From NCBI GenBank assembly GCA_964304625.1, contig OZ199839.1, forward strand, positions 5,022,001 to 5,086,000: DNA of 64,000 nucleotides, written 5' to 3'. Under the pieces are notes generated by a model that was given only the letters and a program-made list of their open reading frames with translations, made no database searches and was not told the origin of the DNA. A program made the position numbers and the translations under genes. Each line of letters starts with the position of its first letter. The first letter of the stretch is position 1. Positions 58,308-64,000 of this stretch are shown in pieces. Source of the stretch: Kudoa neothunni. Lineage: Eukaryota > Cnidaria.

Positions 58308-59206
58308 ATGGAAAATTTTGAAAATGATGCAAGTTCTCTAAAAGAACATGATGACTTTGTCGAGGCTGACTATAAAGATGACAACGATGATATTATCGAA
58401 CAAACAATCGATTATCAGTAACTATGATCAAATATTCCTAAGTATAATTTGTTACAACAAAAGAATTAAACAAGGTGAAATCAAACGAAACCATCTGTGT
58501 GAGTTTTAGCCTGGAATGTATCATATCAATGTACAAAAATCTCTACTATGAAATAAGGTATCAAATGGCTCATTATTTGTCTACTGAGACCGAGAATCCA
58601 ATTTTAAAAAGTAACGATATTCAAAACAAAATATTTATGATAACTCTCATGGTAAATCGATTATTCTTTGTTGTTATCGATAGATCACAAATAGGTTTCC
58701 TACAAAGTGTGCGATGCAACCTATGACAAATTATTCCGTGTGATAGAGGACGTGATAGGAGCTGCTTCTGAATCCAACGAGAAAAATGCCATCATCGCAG
58801 ATACCTGTCATAACCTTAGAATGTTTTTAAAATCAGAAGGCAGCTTTTTACGATAAGTATACTCTGTTTGTGGTAGGCTTGAGTTTTTATTTGATCCTAC
58901 GTATATATATACAAAAAAATAGAAAACTAGAGATATTCTTAAAAAAGATTTTTTTCGGCGGATTGGATATAATCAGCCTGGTCAAAAATGGAGCATCTGA
59001 TTCATAAATGTGTCGAGTGCTGCTGGGCAATGGTGACATTTTATCCAAAACTTAAACTGGAATTCAAAACTCAAAAATTTGATGTTGAATCTCATTCAAG
59101 ATTTCACAAGTCTGCCGAAAGTGATCAAATCCTTGAATTTCAATTGCCAACGCTCCTTAATCATGATGCTACCAAAGTTTATTTCAAAGGAATTGTGGTC
59201 ACCTAA
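58308..59206 (+). CDS. MIEAP/SPATA18-like protein (mitochondria-eating family)
   Basis: Begins MENFENDASSLKEHDDFVEA and an acidic Asp/Glu-rich leader. Later exons give TICVSFSLECIISMYKNLYY, VCDATYDKLFRVIEDVIGAA and ADTCHNLRMFLKSEG. The last exon carries the family-like C-terminal domain HKCVECCWAMVTFYPKLKLE, then FHKSAES...EFQLPTLLNHDATKVY-FKGIVVT. This resembles MIEAP C-terminal domains (CxxCWxMxxxxPxxxx..., VxPxLxxxxxxxxxKGVV). MIEAP is linked to mitochondrial quality control in vertebrates, and lophotrochozoans have many homologues. About five exons; one intron (starting near 58837) seems to use a GC donor. The product is much shorter than the 538-aa human protein and lacks an obvious coiled coil. 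Confidence 0.5.
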
Positions 59207-59824
59207 TCAACTTTGGTTTGAATCTGTCGTCAAAATGTTTAATTTTTGAATTTCAACATTTTTCATTTTTCCCATTTCAAACGCAATAATATATTAGAAC
59301 GTTTTTTTACAAACCATAAAGTTTGATGGCGTAAATCATTTTTTTTAATTTCCTATCAATATTTCATTCTACCTTTTTAATTTTAAAAGGATAATATGGG
59401 ACATTTTATCCAGCAAAAAACGTAGTAAATTCGAATATGATCAAATAAATGATAATAATAATGGTTAATTTTATATCACGGAAATGGTCCACGTCATGTA
59501 GTGGGTTATTATCATATAGTAAAGGATTTATTTTGTTATAAATGTCACAATCTTTTTCAATAATAAATCACTTGCTTTGTTTATTCTTTGTATGCGGAAT
59601 ATTAAAAAATAGTAAAGTCTAAATTAAACTAATACAATTACATTTGTTTTTTAAAATTTAATTTTTTTTAAATCCATTTTTTATACACATGTAGACTTGC
59701 AAATTTTGGGATTTTCATTAAAAAAATTTTTTTTATATTATTCGTTTTCATTTTAATTTGAGAAGTAATTAACATTCTTAGATCAATTTTGTGCTGTGCT
59801 TGGGTATGTTTATGAATTCTCTTA
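59207..59824. other. AT-rich spacer
   Basis: No gene seen. Confidence 0.35.
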
Positions 59825-60041
59825 TCAATAATTAATAAACATTTTCCTCAAAAGTAAACGTACTTTTTCATTTGATGATCCTGTTTTTATAATCCGTCTG
59901 CATCCACCATCATCATTCAACATATATGAAAGAAGGCACACAGCTTCTTGTTTATTTGGTTGGAAGTCGGTGAGCGAATCGAAATGCATTTGGAGTACTC
60001 GGAAAAAGATCATCATAATCGTCACTGTTACAGTATTTCAT
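59825..60041 (-). CDS. Candidate small gene
   Basis: Two overlapping minus-strand frames both look coding. One starts at ATG 60041, MKYCNSDDYDDLFPSTPNAF-RFAHRLPTK. The other reads KQEAVCLLSYMLNDDGGCRR-IIKTGSSNEKVRLLLRKMF and ends at 59825. A GT-AG intron of about 52 nt (donor after LFP, acceptor before AVCLL) would join them into a protein of about 55 aa. Isolated in a 2.2-kb spacer and unsupported by homology, so it may be spurious. Confidence 0.25.
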
Positions 60042-61395
60042 ATTTTAATATAAATATTTGGTGAAAAATCTAACTGTTATCAAAATTTGTTTCCCAGAAA
60101 ATCCCGAAATTTGCAAGTCTATACACATGAATAACTTTAGATGCCAACGTAATTTTTTTGTTTAGATATTCCTTCAATGTAATAAAATTTTCATTTACAT
60201 TAACCACCTAAGTTTCTAAAAATTTGCCCATATTTTAATATTAAAAATAATAGATTAATCTTATAAATAAATTTCAATTTCTGATTTCAACATGTAAAAA
60301 ATTAAATTAAACTACGCTATTGAATAGTAACTAAATATTATTCCATATTTTACAAATTTTACAAATTTACTTTGTAAAGCATAAAATTGACAAATTATCG
60401 TTAAGTACACTCAATTTTAGAAACTACATATTTATTTTGAATAAAAAGGACAAACAATGAATTTTATAGTGATAATTATTTTTTTTAAGCGCACCCAATT
60501 TATTTTCATAACATTTTTATATTTAGTATCAACAAAAATACAAGATAAAGTTAAAGTATCCAATTTTTAATAATTATACTATTAATTAAGGCATTTTTTA
60601 TTCTCTAAGTAGTAATTTATTATCCGGTACGAAAAGATTCGCGCTGATAATTTTTTAATGTAACAATATATACTATGTGTGATTAATTTACCCATTTACC
60701 AAAACCATTTATTAAACTAATCTTCTAAAAATTAGTTAATTTTATATCATCAATCTTTTCAATTAATTTGTAGCACAAATATTGTTGCATTTAATATCCA
60801 TCTTGAACTTCAAATATATATATATCTTTTCAGTTATTAAAACTACCATTACAATAAGATTTTCTTTATTTTAATATTTTTTGATTGATTTACCGACATC
60901 GAAGATTCCAAATATGCTGATTTTAATTGGAAATTATTAAACGAGAATTTTCATTAAATCTCTGAGTTTATAAAATTTATCTGAATAAACTATAAAATAC
61001 ATCATTCAAATTCAAATAGCGGACACGATTGTAATATTAAAGAAAACGACATTTCTGCTCCCTTTAAAACTTAACTCCTTATTTTATAGATTAATGTCAA
61101 AATTTTACCCCTTTATTGAAAATTCACGAAATAGTTATAATTAATTCGATTTTTTTTAATAAATCATAATCTCATTGTTTATACTCATGCCAATAATATT
61201 TGACAATAAATAATAAAGTATGAGACTTTAAATATTTTAAATTCATTTAGAAATTGCATTACTTTAAAAAAAATTAAATACTTAGAAGCAATAATTGTAA
61301 CATTTTCTATAATTAATACAATTATGAACATTGTATCAAACTTAATAGTTCTAGATTTGTTTAAAATAATTTTAGAGTTGTAAAATTTATATCTA
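60042..61395. other. AT-rich intergenic region
   Basis: Nothing recognised up to the GC-rich motif before SF3A3. Confidence 0.4.
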
Positions 61396-61407
61396 ATGCG
61401 TGCGCAC
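61396..61407. promoter_or_regulatory. NRF1-like motif before SF3A3
   Basis: ATGCGTGCGCAC, 19-30 nt upstream of the preferred ATG (61426). As at PSMB7, an in-frame ATG lies inside the motif. Confidence 0.45.
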
Positions 61408-61425
61408 CCCACACAACAATACGAC

Positions 61426-63283
61426 ATGGACTCCTTGATCGAGGTTGTTCGATGCTACTGCGAGGAGAGAGAACGCGTCGAGGATGCAATAGTCCAGGAG
61501 TTGGTTTGCCGAAAGCACAGCAAAAAACATGAAATAAATTCTGGTCACATGGTTCGTCAACTGTTGGAATCGGCATAAAAAACTTTCTCTCAAAATATTG
61601 GAGATGTTTGGTGACAAAGACGGTACACTCAAATTAGAAACTGAATTGCTGTGTGGGCCGAATGAATTTGCAGAATTTTACGGCAAGTTGAGATCAATCA
61701 AAGATCATTATCGCCGATTTTCCACTGAAAATACCACTATGGACGCAATGACATTGGAATTTCAAAAGATGAACGAGGAACGAATCAAAGAGGTGGAAGA
61801 CGATCAAATGATTGTAAAATTTACAGATGAAGAAGGTTTTGGACGATATCTCGATCTACATCAGCATTATACCAACTTTCTAAATCTCCCCAATACTATT
61901 CACAATGGATCCAAACCTATCAGCTATTTAAAGTATTTGGAAAACTATGAAAAATTATACAAGATGGATGAAAAAATTCGAGAATCAAAAGGTTATCGTG
62001 AACAATATTTGATACCATTGTACAACTATTTGGTGGATTTTGTACGAAGAGCCATCCCATTGTTGAATGTCGAAATGGAATTGGCTAAAGCTGATCATAT
62101 TTTTGAGATGAACGTCGAAAACAACTCGATACCTGGAATAAATCTCAACTCTTACCAGTCAGTATCACATCCCTGAGTCAAATCAACAGAGTGAATAGTT
62201 GTCTGTGTGAAGTTAGTTGATTCCAATTTTCAAGGTTTGACGTGTCAAATTGATTTGGGAGCATGCAATAATGCTGACCAATTGATGTCCTATGGAATGG
62301 ATAATCTCAAAATTGCCCTCAAATCTATGGGATTGAAATGTGGAGGTGATTCTATTGGAATAATTCCGTTTTTATTTCGCTCCGTCAATTCAAAAACTTC
62401 TAATTAGGTACGCTTAAAGAGAGGGCTGAACGATTGTTCTCAATCAAAGGTAAAACATTGGAAGAAATCCCATCAAGTATCAAACAAAAGTCTACCTCTA
62501 ATCCAGCCAAATTGGTGCGACGTGGACTTCCAACGAGAGAATACATTATGGATGTGACAAAGATTGAAGCTAGAGTATGCGAATCTATGCATTTGCTGAA
62601 ATCTGTCACAAACTAAATAAATATGTAGATCTATCATTTGGCGTACCTGTTACACGCTATTCGATTGGAAACTATCGAAAATGTTGAAAGAAAGCAATCT
62701 CGGACCGTTGACGAGCTGTTGAATGAAGAGGAAGATGAAGCTGCCAATGTGGAAAATGACATCACTGCTACTGATGAACATTTTTCCAAACGATGAGGAT
62801 CAAGATCCTGCAATATACAATCCAAAGAATCTACCTCTCGGTTTTTAAATCATTGATATGAGCGATTTTTGTTTATATCTGTGTAGATATTGATGGTAAA
62901 CCCATTCCTTACTGGTTGTACAAACTGCATGGATTGAATCTGTATTATGATTGTGAGATATGCGGAAACACCAAATATCGAGGTCCAAAAGCCTTTCAGG
63001 TATGAGTGATTGGATATGGTGCTTTTGTTTATGCTTGATTTTGTAGCGTCATTTTTCTGAGTGGAGACATGCTCATGGAATGAGATGTCTTGGAATCCCT
63101 AATACTCCTCATTTCCATAACGTTACCAAAATTGACGATGCAGTAGCTCTATGGAACAAAATCAAACAGGACCGTGAAGTTGAAAAGTGGGATGCCGATA
63201 ACGAGGAAGAGTTCGAAGACTCGGCTGGAAATGTAGTTAACAGAAAGGTTTATGAGGATTTGAGGAAACAAGGTTTGCTTTGA
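61426..63283 (+). CDS. SF3A3: Splicing factor 3A subunit 3 (SF3a60/Prp9)
   Basis: U2 snRNP component that joins SF3a to the pre-spliceosome. Start [20 protein letters not shown] matches human METILEQQRRYHEEKERL. Then [60 protein letters not shown], the SAP-like block [88 protein letters not shown], and the C2H2 zinc finger [35 protein letters not shown], ending [14 protein letters not shown]. Introns are 49-54 nt (for example 61552-61603 and 54 nt after KIEAR) up to about 66 nt. The first intron removes a stretch whose translation still resembles about 17 family residues (see findings). The 61396 ATG would add ten residues and sits inside a regulatory-like motif. Confidence 0.93.
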
Positions 63284-64000
63284 GTGTAGAGTTTATTTTT
63301 TCACATTTCTTAATATTCGACTATATGAGGGCTTTTTTCATGTTGATTTGAAGAGATAGAACTTTAAGGCGATCTTAAATAAATAAAATAAGTTTTATAA
63401 GAAACTGTTTTTCTAATTTTCATCTATATTTTTTATATGGATAAAATACTTAAATCGATGACTTTATGGACGTGTGATTGAATCAATGATTCCCAACTTA
63501 GGGTTAGTGGATCCCCCAGGAAGCTCGCGCATTAATTTTTGGAACTTTATGGGAGGGGTTTTACTCTTAAAAAATAAAGAAGGCGGTGTTTATTGGCCCT
63601 TGAAGCGCATCTACAAACAATAATGATCAAATATATTTTACACTATTTTCAAAAATAATAAAATATTATTTATATCAGTCAGATAATTTATTGATATTTA
63701 ATTTCAATCTAGTAATTATACGTCTTCATTTAATTTTCAAAAAAAACTATATTAATTATGGTTGAATATTCTTAAACGCTGATCTCATATAATGTTGGTT
63801 ACATGTAAGATACCGTAATTATCGTCAACAGGTTTTTAAATATATGACATGCTTCTAGAAACTTATTAAGATTTTGGAATTTAATTTTTAAACGATACTT
63901 CTGAATAAATCCGTCTTATAATAACTAGTTCCGTCAACAAAATAAACAGTATTTACTCTACTATTTAAATCATTGAATGATATTACGGATATAATTTCAT
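63284..64000. other. AT-rich flank with possible hAT end
   Basis: Downstream of SF3A3. At about 63486 the sequence CAATGATTCCCAACTTAGGG, then GTGGATCCCCC, looks like a hAT terminal repeat. Its partner, if any, is beyond the window. No gene seen. Confidence 0.3.

Overview
The window is nuclear DNA of a small-genome animal. It is very AT-rich. Genes are split by many tiny GT-AG introns, mostly about 40-55 nt, and a few introns are far larger. The gene content is animal-type: mitoguardin, rabconnectin-3/DMXL, BAP18, MMADHC, an SLC38-type transporter and a possible Mediator MED17. Compact exons, AT-rich spacers and rapidly evolving proteins would fit an orthonectid or another reduced lophotrochozoan. 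That placement is inference only; nothing in the window proves the taxon.

Layout, left to right. 1-1589: 3' part of MSH6 (+). 1.6-6 kb: spacer with a 55-codon ORF (-), a Helitron copy (3071-4130) and a helix-turn-helix ORF (-). 6.06-8.68 kb: probable MED17 (-). 9.71-11.24 kb: methylmalonyl-CoA epimerase MCEE (-), with one 0.84-kb intron. 11.7-13.7 kb: decayed pogo-like element. 14.4-19.0 kb: four + strand genes, namely proteasome beta-2 (PSMB7), a secreted orphan, an 88-aa single-pass membrane protein and mitoguardin. 19.2-29.7 kb: a huge minus-strand DMXL/Rav1 gene. 29.7-34.6 kb: spacer with hAT-like, Merlin, pogo-MITE and Helitron fragments. 34.85-36.88 kb: SLC38/AAAP transporter (+). 38.8-41.9 kb: mitochondrial RNA polymerase (-). 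42.2-44.0 kb: small orphan (-) and MMADHC (+). 46.0 kb: minimal BAP18 (+). 47.07-47.91 kb: membrane orphan (+). 48.0-52.85 kb: FARSA (-), with a 2.9-kb intron holding a hAT element that itself carries a Helitron. 53.2-54.4 kb: second full-length Helitron. 55.3-57.1 kb: decayed hAT. 57.4-59.2 kb: divergent pair of an orphan (-) and a MIEAP-like gene (+). 61.4-63.3 kb: SF3A3 (+).

The genes are mainly housekeeping functions: mismatch repair, proteasome, splicing, Mediator and chromatin, tRNA charging and V-ATPase assembly. Mitochondrial functions are prominent: mtRNA polymerase, mitoguardin, MIEAP-like, and two steps of B12/propionate metabolism (MCEE and MMADHC). Palindromic NRF1-like GCGCATGCGC-type motifs sit just before the starts of at least four housekeeping genes. 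All gene names rest on by-eye comparison with remembered family sequences; no searches were run. Splice sites are inferred from GT/AG and reading phase.
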